From Hippasteria phrygiana (Eukaryota > Echinodermata > Asteroidea > Valvatida > Goniasteridae): DNA of 64,000 nt. Below are positions 11,034 to 25,900 of the stretch, in pieces. Every line of letters begins with the position of its first letter. Position 1 is the stretch's first letter. The stretch is taken from NCBI GenBank assembly GCA_037893225.1, contig JAZGUH010000068.1, positions 124,001-188,000 on the forward strand, written 5' to 3'. Both the position numbers and the translations under genes were made by a program. Below the pieces are notes generated by a model. That model was given only the letters and a program-made list of their open reading frames with translations. It was not told where the DNA came from and ran no database searches.

Positions 11034-14000
11034 ACACAGATGTTGGCCGGAAAGAAAATAAACATTGCGAGGTTTGAATTTTCTCCACAAGTTTTAACTC
11101 TAGGAAGCCGCCGATGATTGCAACATGTAGCGCCAGATCTAAGCTATCCATACATGTCAAAATTACTGTATTTAGTTGATATTTAATGCAATTATGAATG
11201 AGTAGAGCAAGTCATACCCCAGGGAATTTGACAGGCATGGAGCAATAAATAGAAGGTAATATGCACACAGATGTTGGCCGGAAAGAAAATAAACATTGCG
11301 AGGTTTGAATTTTCTCCACAAGTTTTAACTCTAAGAAGCCGCCGATAATTGCAACATGTAGCGCCAGATCTAAGCTATCCATACATGTCAAAATTACTGA
11401 ATTTGGTTGATATTTCATGCAATTATGAATGAGTAAAGCAAGTCATACCCTAGGGAATTTGACAGGCATGGAGCAATAAATAGAAGGTAATATGCACACA
11501 GATGTTGGCCGGAAAGAAAATAAACATTGCGAGGTTTGAATTTTCTCCACAAGTTTTAACTCTAAGAAGCCGCCGATGATTGCAACATGTAGCGCCAGAT
11601 CTAAGCTATCCATACATGTCAAAATTACTGAATTTGGTTGATATTTCATGCAATTATGAATGAGTAAAGCAAGTCATACCCTAGGGAATTTGACAGGCAT
11701 GGAGCAATAAATAGAAGGTAATATGCACACAGATGTTGGCCGGAAAGAAAATAGACATTGCGAGGTTTGAATTTTCTCCACAAGTGTTAACTCTAAGAAG
11801 CCGCCGATAATTGCAACATGTAGCGCCAGATCTAAGCTATCCATACATGTCAAAATTACTGAATTTGGTTGATATTTCATGCAATTATGAATGAGTAAAG
11901 CAAGTCATACCCCAGGGAATTTGACATGCATGGAGCAATAAATAGACGGTAATATGCACACAGATGTTGGCCGGAAAGAAAATAAACATTGCGAGGTTTG
12001 AATTTTCTCCACAAGTTTTAACTCTAGGAAGCCGCCGATGATTGCAACATGTAGCGCCAGATCTAAGCTATCCATACATGTCAAAATTACTGTATTTGGT
12101 TTATATTTCATGCAATTATGAATGAGTAAAGCAAGTCCATACCCCAGGGAATTTGACAGGCATGGAGCAATAAGTAGAAGGTAATATGCACACAGATGTT
12201 GGCCGGAAAGAAAATAAACATTGCGAGGTTTGAATTTTCTCCACAAGTTTTAACTCTAGGAAGCCGCCGATAATTGCAACATGTAGCGCCAGATCTAAGC
12301 TATCTATACATGGCAAAATTACTGAATTTGGTTGATATTTCATGCAATTATGAATGAGTAAAGCAAGTCCATACCCCAGGGAATTTGACATGCATGGAGC
12401 AATAAATAGACGGTAACATGTACACAGATGTTGGCCGGAAAGAAAATAAACATTGCGAGGTTTGAATTTTCTCCACAAGTTTTAACTCTAGGAAGCCGCC
12501 GATGATTGCAACATGTAGCGCCAGATCTAAGCTATCCATACATGTCAAAATTACTGTATTTAGTTGATATTTAATGCAATTATGAATGAGTAGAGCAAGT
12601 CATACCCCAGGGAATTTGACAGGCATGGAGCAATAAATAGAAGGTAATATGCACACAGATGTTGGCCGGAAAGAAAATAAACATTGCGAGGTTTGAATTT
12701 TCTCCACAAGTTTTAACTCTAAGAAGCCGCCGATAATTGCAACATGTAGCGCCAGATCTAAGCTATCCATACATGTCAAAATTACTGAATTTGGTTGATA
12801 TTTCATGCAATTATGAATGAGTAAAGCAAGTCATACCCTAGGGAATTTGACAGGCATGGAGCAATAAATAGAAGGTAATATGCACACAGATGTTGGCCGG
12901 AAAGAAAATAAACATTGCGAGGTTTGAATTTTCTCCACAAGTTTTAACTCTAGGAAGCCGCCGATAATTGCAACATGTAGCGCCAGATCTAAGCTATCCA
13001 TACATGGCAAAATTACTGAATTTGGTTGATATTTCATGCAATTATGAATGAGTAAAGCAAGTCCATACCCCAGGGAATTTGACATGCATGGAGCAATAAA
13101 TAGACGGTAACATGTACACAGATGTTGGCCGGAAAGAAAATAAACATTGCGAGGTTTGAATTTTCTCCACAAGTTTTAACTCTAGGAAGCCGCCGATGAT
13201 TGCAACATGTAGCGCCAGATCTAAGCTATCCATACATGTCAAAATTACTGTATTTAGTTGATATTTAATGCAATTATGAATGAGTAGAGCAAGTCATACC
13301 CCAGGGAATTTGACAGGCATGGAGCAATAAATAGAAGGTAATATGCACACAGATGTTGGCCGGAAAGAAAATAAACATTGCGAGGTTTGAATTTTCTCCA
13401 CAAGTTTTAACTCTAAGAAGCCGCCGATAATTGCAACATGTAGCGCCAGATCTAAGCTATCCATACATGTCAAAATTACTGAATTTGGTTGATATTTCAT
13501 GCAATTATGAATGAGTAAAGCAAGTCATACCCTAGGGAATTTGACAGGCATGGAGCAATAAATAGAAGGTAATATGCACACAGATGTTGGCCGGAAAGAA
13601 AATAAACATTGCGAGGTTTGAATTTTCTCCACAAGTTTTAACTCTAAGAAGCCGCCGATGATTGCAACATGTAGCGCCAGATCTAAGCTATCCATACATG
13701 TCAAAATTACTGAATTTGGTTGATATTTCATGCAATTATGAATGAGTAAAGCAAGTCATACCCTAGGGAATTTGACAGGCATGGAGCAATAAATAGAAGG
13801 TAATATGCACACAGATGTTGGCCGGAAAGAAAATAGACATTGCGAGGTTTGAATTTTCTCCACAAGTGTTAACTCTAAGAAGCCGCCGATAATTGCAACA
13901 TGTAGCGCCAGATCTAAGCTATCCATACATGTCAAAATTACTGAATTTGGTTGATATTTCATGCAATTATGAATGAGTAAAGCAAGTCATACCCCAGGGA

Positions 14001-14761
14001 ATTTGACATGCATGGAGCAATAAATAGACGGTAATATGCACACAGATGTTGGCCGGAAAGAAAATAAACATTGCGAGGTTTGAATTTTCTCCACAAGTTT
14101 TAACTCTAGGAAGCCGCCGATGATTGCAACATGTAGCGCCAGATCTAAGCTATCCATACATGTCAAAATTACTGTATTTGGTTTATATTTCATGCAATTA
14201 TGAATGAGTAAAGCAAGTCCATACCCCAGGGAATTTGACAGGCATGGAGCAATAAGTAGAAGGTAATATGCACACAGATGTTGGCCGGAAAGAAAATAAA
14301 CATTGCGAGGTTTGAATTTTCTCCACAAGTTTTAACTCTAGGAAGCCGCCGATAATTGCAACATGTAGCGCCAGATCTAAGCTATCCATACATGGCAAAA
14401 TTACTGAATTTGGTTGATATTTCATGCAATTATGAATGAGTAAAGCAAGTCCATACCCCAGGGAATTTGACATGCATGGAGCAATAAATAGACGGTAACA
14501 TGTACACAGATGTTGGCCGGAAAGAAAATAAACATTGCGAGGTTTGAATTTTCTCCACAAGTTTTAACTCTAGGAAGCCGCCGATGATTGCAACATGTAG
14601 CGCCAGATCTAAGCTATCCATACATGTCAAAATTACTGTATTTAGTTGATATTTAATGCAATTATGAATGAGTAGAGCAAGTCATACCCCAGGGAATTTG
14701 ACAGGCATGGAGCAATAAATAGAAGGTAATATGCACACAGATGTTGGCCGGAAAGAAAATA
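11034..14761. repeat. 9-monomer higher-order repeat, 2082 bp, about 1.8 copies
   Basis: Sequence 11034-12679 matches 13116-14761 at offset 2082 bp. It begins after the TAATATGCAC/TAACATGTAC difference at 11029-11033 and ends at the AATAAAC/AATAGAC difference (12680 against 14762). A single internal difference was noted at 12305 (T, against C at 14387). Domain markers of the left part of the array are dense here: AATAAGTAGAAGG, TTTAGTTGATATTTAATGC and CATGGC. Confidence 0.8.
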
Positions 14762-17048
14762 GACATTGCGAGGTTTGAATTTTCTCCACAAGTGTTAACT
14801 CTAAGAAGCCGCCGATAATTGCAACATGTAGCGCCAGATCTAAGCTATCCATACATGTCAAAATTACTGAATTTGGTTGATATTTCATGCAATTATGAAT
14901 GAGTAAAGCAAGTCATACCCCAGGGAATTTGACATGCATGGAGCAATAAATAGACGGTAATATGCACACAGATGTTGGCCGGAAAGAAAATAAACATTGC
15001 GAGGTTTGAATTTTCTCCACAAGTTTTAACTCTAGGAAGCCGCCGATGATTGCAACATGTAGCGCCAGATCTAAGCTATCCATACATGTCAAAATTACTG
15101 TATTTGGTTTATATTTCATGCAATTATGAATGAGTAAAGCAAGTCCATACCCCAGGGAATTTGACAGGCATGGAGCAATAAGTAGAAGGTAATATGCACA
15201 CAGATGTTGGCCGGAAAGAAAATAAACATTGCGAGGTTTGAATTTTCTCCACAAGTTTTAACTCTAGGAAGCCGCCGATAATTGCAACATGTAGCGCCAG
15301 ATCTAAGCTATCCATACATGTCAAAATTACTGAATTTGGTTGATATTTCATGCAATTATGAATGAGTAAAGCAAGTCCATACCCCAGGGAATTTGACATG
15401 CATGGAGCAATAAATAGACGGTAACATGTACACAGATGTTGGCCGGAAAGAAAATAAACATTGCGAGGTTTGAATTTTCTCCACAAGTTTTAACTCTAGG
15501 AAGCCGCCGATGATTGCAACATGTAGCGCCAGATCTAAGCTATCCATACATGTCAAAATTACTGAATTTGGTTGATATTTCATGCAATTATGAATGAGTA
15601 AAGCAAGTCATACCCCAGGGAATTTGACATGCATGGAGCAATAAATAGACGGTAATATGCACACAGATGTTGGCCGGAAAGAAAATAAACATTGCGAGGT
15701 TTGAATTTTCTCCACAAGTTTTAACTCTAGGAAGCCGCCGATGATTGCAACATGTAGCGCCAGATCTAAGCTATCCATACATGTCAAAATTACTGTATTT
15801 AGTTGATATTTAATGCAATTATGAATGAGTAGAGCAAGTCATACCCCAGGGAATTTGACAGGCATGGAGCAATAAATAGAAGGTAATATGCACACAGATG
15901 TTGGCCGGAAAGAAAATAAACATTGCGAGGTTTGAATTTTCTCCACAAGTTTTAACTCTAAGAAGCCGCCGATAATTGCAACATGTAGCGCCAGATCTAA
16001 GCTATCCATACATGTCAAAATTACTGAATTTGGTTGATATTTCATGCAATTATGAATGAGTAAAGCAAGTCATACCCTAGGGAATTTGACAGGCATGGAG
16101 CAATAAATAGAAGGTAATATGCACACAGATGTTGGCCGGAAAGAAAATAAACATTGCGAGGTTTGAATTTTCTCCACAAGTTTTAACTCTAAGAAGCCGC
16201 CGATGATTGCAACATGTAGCGCCAGATCTAAGCTATCCATACATGTCAAAATTACTGAATTTGGTTGATATTTCATGCAATTATGAATGAGTAAAGCAAG
16301 TCATACCCTAGGGAATTTGACAGGCATGGAGCAATAAATAGAAGGTAATATGCACACAGATGTTGGCCGGAAAGAAAATAGACATTGCGAGGTTTGAATT
16401 TTCTCCACAAGTGTTAACTCTAAGAAGCCGCCGATAATTGCAACATGTAGCGCCAGATCTAAGCTATCCATACATGTCAAAATTACTGAATTTGGTTGAT
16501 ATTTCATGCAATTATGAATGAGTAAAGCAAGTCATACCCCAGGGAATTTGACATGCATGGAGCAATAAATAGACGGTAATATGCACACAGATGTTGGCCG
16601 GAAAGAAAATAAACATTGCGAGGTTTGAATTTTCTCCACAAGTTTTAACTCTAGGAAGCCGCCGATGATTGCAACATGTAGCGCCAGATCTAAGCTATCC
16701 ATACATGTCAAAATTACTGTATTTGGTTTATATTTCATGCAATTATGAATGAGTAAAGCAAGTCCATACCCCAGGGAATTTGACAGGCATGGAGCAATAA
16801 GTAGAAGGTAATATGCACACAGATGTTGGCCGGAAAGAAAATAAACATTGCGAGGTTTGAATTTTCTCCACAAGTTTTAACTCTAGGAAGCCGCCGATAA
16901 TTGCAACATGTAGCGCCAGATCTAAGCTATCCATACATGGCAAAATTACTGAATTTGGTTGATATTTCATGCAATTATGAATGAGTAAAGCAAGTCCATA
17001 CCCCAGGGAATTTGACATGCATGGAGCAATAAATAGACGGTAACATGT
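14762..17048. repeat. Satellite mosaic with 926, 1619 and 2545 bp echoes
   Basis: Positions near 13987-14560 reappear near 14913-15486 (offset 926 bp, four monomers) and again near 16532-17105 (offset 1619 bp from the second). Positions near 13294-14630 match 15839-17175 at 2545 bp (eleven monomers). These overlapping offsets mean the same four-monomer module was copied at least three times and then separated by other exchanges. The last AATAAGTAGAAGG copy lies near 16800 and the last AATAGAC copy near 16380. Confidence 0.7.
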
Positions 17049-18574
17049 ACACAGATGTTGGCCGGAAAGAAAATAAACATTGCGAGGTTTGAATTTTCTC
17101 CACAAGTTTTAACTCTAGGAAGCCGCCGATGATTGCAACATGTAGCGCCAGATCTAAGCTATCCATACATGTCAAAATTACTGTATTTAGTTGATATTTA
17201 ATGCAATTATGAATGAGTAGAGCAAGTCATACCCCAGGGAATTTGACAGGCATGGAGCAATAAATAGAAGGTAATATGCACACAGATGTTGGCCGGAAAG
17301 AAAATAAACATTGCGAGGTTTGAATTTTCTCCACAAGTTTTAACTCTAAGAAGCCGCCGATAATTGCAACATGTAGCGCCAGATCTAAGCTATCCATACA
17401 TGTCAAAATTACTGAATTTGGTTGATATTTCATGCAATTATGAATGAGTAAAGCAAGTCATACCCTAGGGAATTTGACAGGCATGGAGCAATAAATAGAA
17501 GGTAATATGCACACAGATGTTGGCCGGAAAGAAAATAAACATTGCGAGGTTTGAATTTTCTCCACAAGTTTTAACTCTAAGAAGCCGCCGATGATTGCAA
17601 CATGTAGCGCCAGATCTAAGCTATCCATACATGTCAAAATTACTGAATTTGGTTGATATTTCATGCAATTATGAATGAGTAAAGCAAGTCATACCCCAGG
17701 GAATTTGACATGCATGGAGCAATAAATAGACGGTAATATGCACACAGATGTTGGCCGGAAAGAAAATAAACATTGCGAGGTTTGAATTTTCTCCACAAGT
17801 TTTAACTCTAGGAAGCCGCCGATGATTGCAACATGTAGCGCCAGATCTAAGCTATCCATACATGTCAAAATTACTGTATTTAGTTGATATTTAATGCAAT
17901 TATGAATGAGTAGAGCAAGTCATACCCCAGGGAATTTGACAGGCATGGAGCAATAAATAGAAGGTAATATGCACACAGATGTTGGCCGGAAAGAAAATAA
18001 ACATTGCGAGGTTTGAATTTTCTCCACAAGTTTTAACTCTAAGAAGCCGCCGATAATTGCAACATGTAGCGCCAGATCTAAGCTATCCATACATGTCAAA
18101 ATTACTGAATTTGGTTGATATTTCATGCAATTATGAATGAGTAAAGCAAGTCATACCCTAGGGAATTTGACAGGCATGGAGCAATAAATAGAAGGTAATA
18201 TGCACACAGATGTTGGCCGGAAAGAAAATAAACATTGCGAGGTTTGAATTTTCTCCACAAGTTTTAACTCTAAGAAGCCGCCGATGATTGCAACATGTAG
18301 CGCCAGATCTAAGCTATCCATACATGTCAAAATTACTGAATTTGGTTGATATTTCATGCAATTATGAATGAGTAAAGCAAGTCATACCCCAGGGAATTTG
18401 ACATGCATGGAGCAATAAATAGACGGTAATATGCACACAGATGTTGGCCGGAAAGAAAATAAACATTGCGAGGTTTGAATTTTCTCCACAAGTTTTAACT
18501 CTAGGAAGCCGCCGATGATTGCAACATGTAGCGCCAGATCTAAGCTATCCATACATGTCAAAATTACTGTATTT
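17049..18574. repeat. Pure-231 trimer repeat, 693 bp, 2.2 copies
   Basis: Sequence 17049-17881 matches 17742-18574 at exactly 693 bp, which is three 231 bp monomers with no 232 bp form inside the repeated interval. It starts after the TAACATGTAC/TAATATGCAC difference (17044/17737) and ends at TTTAGTTG against TTTGGTTG (17882/18575). This is the last place in the window with TTTAGTTGATATTTAATGC, a marker of the left domain. Confidence 0.8.
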
Positions 18575-19905
18575 GGTTGATATTTAATGCAATTATGAAT
18601 GAGTAGAGCAAGTCATACCCCAGGGAATTTGACAGGCATGGAGCAATAAATAGAAGGTAATATGCACACAGATGTTGGCCGGAAAGAAAATAAACATTGC
18701 GAGGTTTGAATTTTCTCCACAAGTGTTAACTCTAAGAAGCCGCCGATAGTTGCAACATGTAGCGCCAGATCTAAGCTATCCATACATGTCAAAATTACTG
18801 AATTTGGTTGATATTTCATGCAATTATGAATGAGTAAAGCAAGTCCATACCCCAGGGAATTTGACATGCATGGAGCAATAAATAGACGGTAACATGTACA
18901 CAGATGTTGGCCGGAAAGAAAATAAACATTGCGAGGTTTGAATTTTCTCCACAAGTTTTAACTCTAGGAAGCCGCCGATAATTGCAACATGTAGCGCCAG
19001 ATCTAAGCTATCCATACATGTCAAAATTACTGTATTTGGTTGATATTTCATGCAATTATGAATGAGTAAAGCAAGTCATACCCTAGGGAATTTGACAGGC
19101 ATGGAGCAATAAATAGAAGGTAATATGCACACAGATGTTGGCCGGAAAGAAAATAAACATTGCGAGGTTTGAATTTTCTCCACAAGTGTTAACTCTAAGA
19201 AGCCGCCGATAATTGCAACATGTAGCGCCAGATCTAAGCTATCCATACATGTCAAAATTACTGAATTTGGTTGATATTTCATGCAATTATGAATGAGTAA
19301 AGCAAGTCCATACCCCAGGGAATTTGACATGCATGGAGCAATAAATAGACGGTAACATGTACACAGATGTTGGCCGGAAAGAAAATAAACATTGCGAGGT
19401 TTGAATTTTCTCCACAAGTTTTAACTCTAGGAAGCCGCCGATGATTGCAACATGTAGCGCCAGATCTAAGCTATCCATACATGTCAAAATTACTGTATTT
19501 GGTTGATATTTAATGCAATTATGAATGAGTAGAGCAAGTCATACCCCAGGGAATTTGACAGGCATGGAGCAATAAATAGAAGGTAATATGCACACAGATG
19601 TTGGCCGGAAAGAAAATAAACATTGCGAGGTTTGAATTTTCTCCACAAGTGTTAACTCTAAGAAGCCGCCGATAATTGCAACATGTAGCGCCAGATCTAA
19701 GCTATCCATACATGTCAAAATTACTGAATTTGGTTTATATTTCATGCAATTATGAATGAGTAAAGCAAGTCATACCCTAGGGAATTTGACAGGCATGGAG
19801 CAATAAATAGACGGTAATATGTACACAGATGTTGGCCGGAAAGAAAATAAACATTGCGAGGTTTGAATTTTCTCCACAAGTTTTAACTCTAAGAAGCCGC
19901 CGATG
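18575..19905. repeat. Transition zone between left and central subfamilies
   Basis: About six monomers without a clear local unit. Left-domain markers (CATGGC, AATAGAC, AATAAGTAG, TTTAGTTGATATTTAATGC) are gone, and the first block of central-domain alleles appears, including AGACGGTAATATGTAC joined to CTCTAAGAAG. GATAGTTG near 18745 is a private change. Arrangement in the zone resembles both neighbours, as expected at a boundary between two homogenisation domains. Confidence 0.65.
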
Positions 19906-22900
19906 ATTGCAACATGTAGCGCCAGATCTAAGCTATCCATACATGTCAAAATTACTGCATTTGGTTGATATTTCATGCAATTATGAATGAATAAAGCAAG
20001 TCCATACCCCAGGGAATTTGACATGCATGGAGCAATAAATAGACGGTAATATGTACACAGATGTTGGCCGGAAAGAAAATAAACATTGCGAAGTTTGAAT
20101 TTTCTCCGCAAGTGTTAACTCTAAGAAGCCGCTGATAATTGCAACATGTAGCGCCAGATCTAAGCTATCCATACATGTCAAAATTACTGAATTTGGTTGA
20201 TATTTCATGCAATTATGAATGAGTAAAGCAAGTCCATACCCCAGGGAATTTGACATGCATGGAGCAATAAATAGACGGTAACATGTACACAGATGTTGGC
20301 CGGAAAGAAAATAAACATTGCGAGGTTTGAATTTTCTCCACAAGTTTTAACTCTAGGAAGCCGCCGATAATTGCAACATGTAGCGCCAGATCTAAGCTAT
20401 CCATACATGTCAACATTACTGTATTTGGTTTATATTTCATGCAATTATGAATGAGTAAAGCAAGTCATACCCTAGGGAATTTGACAGGCATGGAGCAATA
20501 AATAGAAGGTAATATGCACACAGATGTTGGCCGGAAAGAAAATAAACATTGCGAGGTTTGAATTTTCTCCACAAGTGTTAACTCTAAGAAGCCGCCGATA
20601 ATTGCAACATGTAGCGCCAGATCTAAGCTATCCATACATGTCAAAATTACTGAATTTGGTTGATATTTCATGCAATTATGAATGAGTAAAGCAAGTCCAT
20701 ACCCCAGGGAATTTGACATGCATGGAGCAATAAATAGACGGTAACATGTACACAGATGTTGGCCGGAAAGAAAATAAACATTGCGAGGTTTGAATTTTCT
20801 CCACAAGTTTTAACTCTAGGAAGCCGCCGATGATTGCAACATGTAGCGCCAGATCTAAGCTATCCATACATGTCAAAATTACTGTATTTGGTTGATATTT
20901 AATGCAATTATGAATGAGTAGAGCAAGTCATACCCCAGGGAATTTGACAGGCATGGAGCAATAAATAGAAGGTAATATGCACACAGATGTTGGCCGGAAA
21001 GAAAATAAACATTGCGAGGTTTGAATTTTCTCCACAAGTTTTAACTCTAGGAAGCCGCCGATAATTGCAACATGTAGCGCCAGATCTAAGCTATCCATAC
21101 ATGTCAAAATTACTGTATTTGGTTGATATTTAATGCAATTATGAATGAGTAGAGCAAGTCATACCCCAGGGAATTTGACAGGCATGGAGCAATAAATAGA
21201 AGGTAATATGCACACAGATGTTGGCCGGAAAGAAAATAAACATTGCGAGGTTTGAATTTTCTCCACAAGTGTTAACTCTAAGAAGCCGCCGATAATTGCA
21301 ACATGTAGCGCCAGATCTAAGCTATCCATACATGTCAAAATTACTGAATTTGGTTTATATTTCATGCAATTATGAATGAGTAAAGCAAGTCCATACCCCA
21401 GGGAATTTGACATGCATGGAGCAATAAATAGACGGTAACATGTACACAGATGTTGGCCGGAAAGAAAATAAACATTGCGAGGTTTGAATTTTCTCCACAA
21501 GTTTTAACTCTAGGAAGCCGCCGATAATTGCAACATGTAGCGCCAGATCTAAGCTATCCATACATGTCAAAATTACTGAATTTGGTTGATATTTCATGCA
21601 ATTATGAATGAGTAAAGCAAGTCATACCCTAGGGAATTTGACAGGCATGGAGCAATAAATAGACGGTAACATGTACACAGATGTTGGCCGGAAAGAAAAT
21701 AAACATTGCGAGGTTTGAATTTTCTCCACAAGTTTTAACTCTAAGAAGCCGCCGATGATTGCAACATGTAGCGCCAGATCTAAGCTATCCATACATGTCA
21801 AAATTACTGCATTTGGTTGATATTTCATGCAATTATGAATGAATAAAGCAAGTCCATACCCCAGGGAATTTGACATGCATGGAGCAATAAATAGACGGTA
21901 ATATGTACACAGATGTTGGCCGGAAAGAAAATAAACATTGCGAGGTTTGAATTTTCTCCGCAAGTGTTAACTCTAAGAAGCCGCTGATAATTGCAACATG
22001 TAGCGCCAGATCTAAGCTATCCATACATGTCAAAATTACTGAATTTGGTTGATATTTCATGCAATTATGAATGAGTAAAGCAAGTCCATACCCCAGGGAA
22101 TTTGACATGCATGGAGCAATAAATAGACGGTAACATGTACACAGATGTTGGCCGGAAAGAAAATAAACATTGCGAGGTTTGAATTTTCTCCACAAGTTTT
22201 AACTCTAGGAAGCCGCCGATAATTGCAACATGTAGCGCCAGATCTAAGCTATCCATACATGTCAAAATTACTGTATTTGGTTTATATTTCATGCAATTAT
22301 GAATGAGTAAAGCAAGTCATACCCTAGGGAATTTGACAGGCATGGAGCAATAAATAGAAGGTAATATGCACACAGATGTTGGCCGGAAAGAAAATAAACA
22401 TTGCGAGGTTTGAATTTTCTCCACAAGTGTTAACTCTAAGAAGCCGCCGATAATTGCAACATGTAGCGCCAGATCTAAGCTATCCATACATGTCAAAATT
22501 ACTGAATTTGGTTGATATTTCATGCAATTATGAATGAGTAAAGCAAGTCCATACCCCAGGGAATTTGACATGCATGGAGCAATAAATAGAAGGTAATATG
22601 CACACAGATGTTGGCCGGAAAGAAAATAAACATTGCGAGGTTTGAATTTTCTCCACAAGTTTTAACTCTAGGAAGCCGCCGATAATTGCAACATGTAGCG
22701 CCAGATCTAAGCTATCCATACATGTCAAAATTACTGTATTTGGTTGATATTTAATGCAATTATGAATGAGTAGAGCAAGTCATACCCCAGGGAATTTGAC
22801 AGGCATGGAGCAATAAATAGAAGGTAATATGCACACAGATGTTGGCCGGAAAGAAAATAAACATTGCGAGGTTTGAATTTTCTCCACAAGTGTTAACTCT

Positions 22901-25900
22901 AAGAAGCCGCCGATAATTGCAACATGTAGCGCCAGATCTAAGCTATCCATACATGTCAAAATTACTGAATTTGGTTTATATTTCATGCAATTATGAATGA
23001 GTAAAGCAAGTCCATACCCCAGGGAATTTGACATGCATGGAGCAATAAATAGACGGTAACATGTACACAGATGTTGGCCGGAAAGAAAATAAACATTGCG
23101 AGGTTTGAATTTTCTCCACAAGTTTTAACTCTAGGAAGCCGCCGATAATTGCAACATGTAGCGCCAGATCTAAGCTATCCATACATGTCAAAATTACTGC
23201 ATTTGGTTGATATTTCATGCAATTATGAATGAATAAAGCAAGTCCATACCCCAGGGAATTTGACATGCATGGAGCAATAAATAGACGGTAATATGTACAC
23301 AGATGTTGGCCGGAAAGAAAATAAACATTGCGAAGTTTGAATTTTCTCCGCAAGTGTTAACTCTAAGAAGCCGCTGATAATTGCAACATGTAGCGCCAGA
23401 TCTAAGCTATCCATACATGTCAAAATTACTGAATTTGGTTGATATTTCATGCAATTATGAATGAGTAAAGCAAGTCCATACCCCAGGGAATTTGACATGC
23501 ATGGAGCAATAAATAGACGGTAACATGTACACAGATGTTGGCCGGAAAGAAAATAAACATTGCGAGGTTTGAATTTTCTCCACAAGTTTTAACTCTAGGA
23601 AGCCGCCGATAATTGCAACATGTAGCGCCAGATCTAAGCTATCCATACATGTCAACATTACTGTATTTGGTTTATATTTCATGCAATTATGAATGAGTAA
23701 AGCAAGTCATACCCTAGGGAATTTGACAGGCATGGAGCAATAAATAGAAGGTAATATGCACACAGATGTTGGCCGGAAAGAAAATAAACATTGCGAGGTT
23801 TGAATTTTCTCCACAAGTGTTAACTCTAAGAAGCCGCCGATAATTGCAACATGTAGCGCCAGATCTAAGCTATCCATACATGTCAAAATTACTGAATTTG
23901 GTTGATATTTCATGCAATTATGAATGAGTAAAGCAAGTCCATACCCCAGGGAATTTGACATGCATGGAGCAATAAATAGACGGTAACATGTACACAGATG
24001 TTGGCCGGAAAGAAAATAAACATTGCGAGGTTTGAATTTTCTCCACAAGTTTTAACTCTAGGAAGCCGCCGATGATTGCAACATGTAGCGCCAGATCTAA
24101 GCTATCCATACATGTCAAAATTACTGTATTTGGTTGATATTTAATGCAATTATGAATGAGTAGAGCAAGTCATACCCCAGGGAATTTGACAGGCATGGAG
24201 CAATAAATAGAAGGTAATATGCACACAGATGTTGGCCGGAAAGAAAATAAACATTGCGAGGTTTGAATTTTCTCCACAAGTTTTAACTCTAGGAAGCCGC
24301 CGATAATTGCAACATGTAGCGCCAGATCTAAGCTATCCATACATGTCAAAATTACTGTATTTGGTTGATATTTAATGCAATTATGAATGAGTAGAGCAAG
24401 TCATACCCCAGGGAATTTGACAGGCATGGAGCAATAAATAGAAGGTAATATGCACACAGATGTTGGCCGGAAAGAAAATAAACATTGCGAGGTTTGAATT
24501 TTCTCCACAAGTGTTAACTCTAAGAAGCCGCCGATAATTGCAACATGTAGCGCCAGATCTAAGCTATCCATACATGTCAAAATTACTGAATTTGGTTTAT
24601 ATTTCATGCAATTATGAATGAGTAAAGCAAGTCCATACCCCAGGGAATTTGACATGCATGGAGCAATAAATAGACGGTAACATGTACACAGATGTTGGCC
24701 GGAAAGAAAATAAACATTGCGAGGTTTGAATTTTCTCCACAAGTTTTAACTCTAGGAAGCCGCCGATAATTGCAACATGTAGCGCCAGATCTAAGCTATC
24801 CATACATGTCAAAATTACTGAATTTGGTTGATATTTCATGCAATTATGAATGAGTAAAGCAAGTCATACCCTAGGGAATTTGACAGGCATGGAGCAATAA
24901 ATAGACGGTAACATGTACACAGATGTTGGCCGGAAAGAAAATAAACATTGCGAGGTTTGAATTTTCTCCACAAGTTTTAACTCTAAGAAGCCGCCGATGA
25001 TTGCAACATGTAGCGCCAGATCTAAGCTATCCATACATGTCAAAATTACTGCATTTGGTTGATATTTCATGCAATTATGAATGAATAAAGCAAGTCCATA
25101 CCCCAGGGAATTTGACATGCATGGAGCAATAAATAGACGGTAATATGTACACAGATGTTGGCCGGAAAGAAAATAAACATTGCGAGGTTTGAATTTTCTC
25201 CGCAAGTGTTAACTCTAAGAAGCCGCTGATAATTGCAACATGTAGCGCCAGATCTAAGCTATCCATACATGTCAAAATTACTGAATTTGGTTGATATTTC
25301 ATGCAATTATGAATGAGTAAAGCAAGTCCATACCCCAGGGAATTTGACATGCATGGAGCAATAAATAGACGGTAACATGTACACAGATGTTGGCCGGAAA
25401 GAAAATAAACATTGCGAGGTTTGAATTTTCTCCACAAGTTTTAACTCTAGGAAGCCGCCGATAATTGCAACATGTAGCGCCAGATCTAAGCTATCCATAC
25501 ATGTCAAAATTACTGTATTTGGTTTATATTTCATGCAATTATGAATGAGTAAAGCAAGTCATACCCTAGGGAATTTGACAGGCATGGAGCAATAAATAGA
25601 AGGTAATATGCACACAGATGTTGGCCGGAAAGAAAATAAACATTGCGAGGTTTGAATTTTCTCCACAAGTGTTAACTCTAAGAAGCCGCCGATAATTGCA
25701 ACATGTAGCGCCAGATCTAAGCTATCCATACATGTCAAAATTACTGAATTTGGTTGATATTTCATGCAATTATGAATGAGTAAAGCAAGTCCATACCCCA
25801 GGGAATTTGACATGCATGGAGCAATAAATAGACGGTAACATGTACACAGATGTTGGCCGGAAAGAAAATAAACATTGCGAGGTTTGAATTTTCTCCACAA

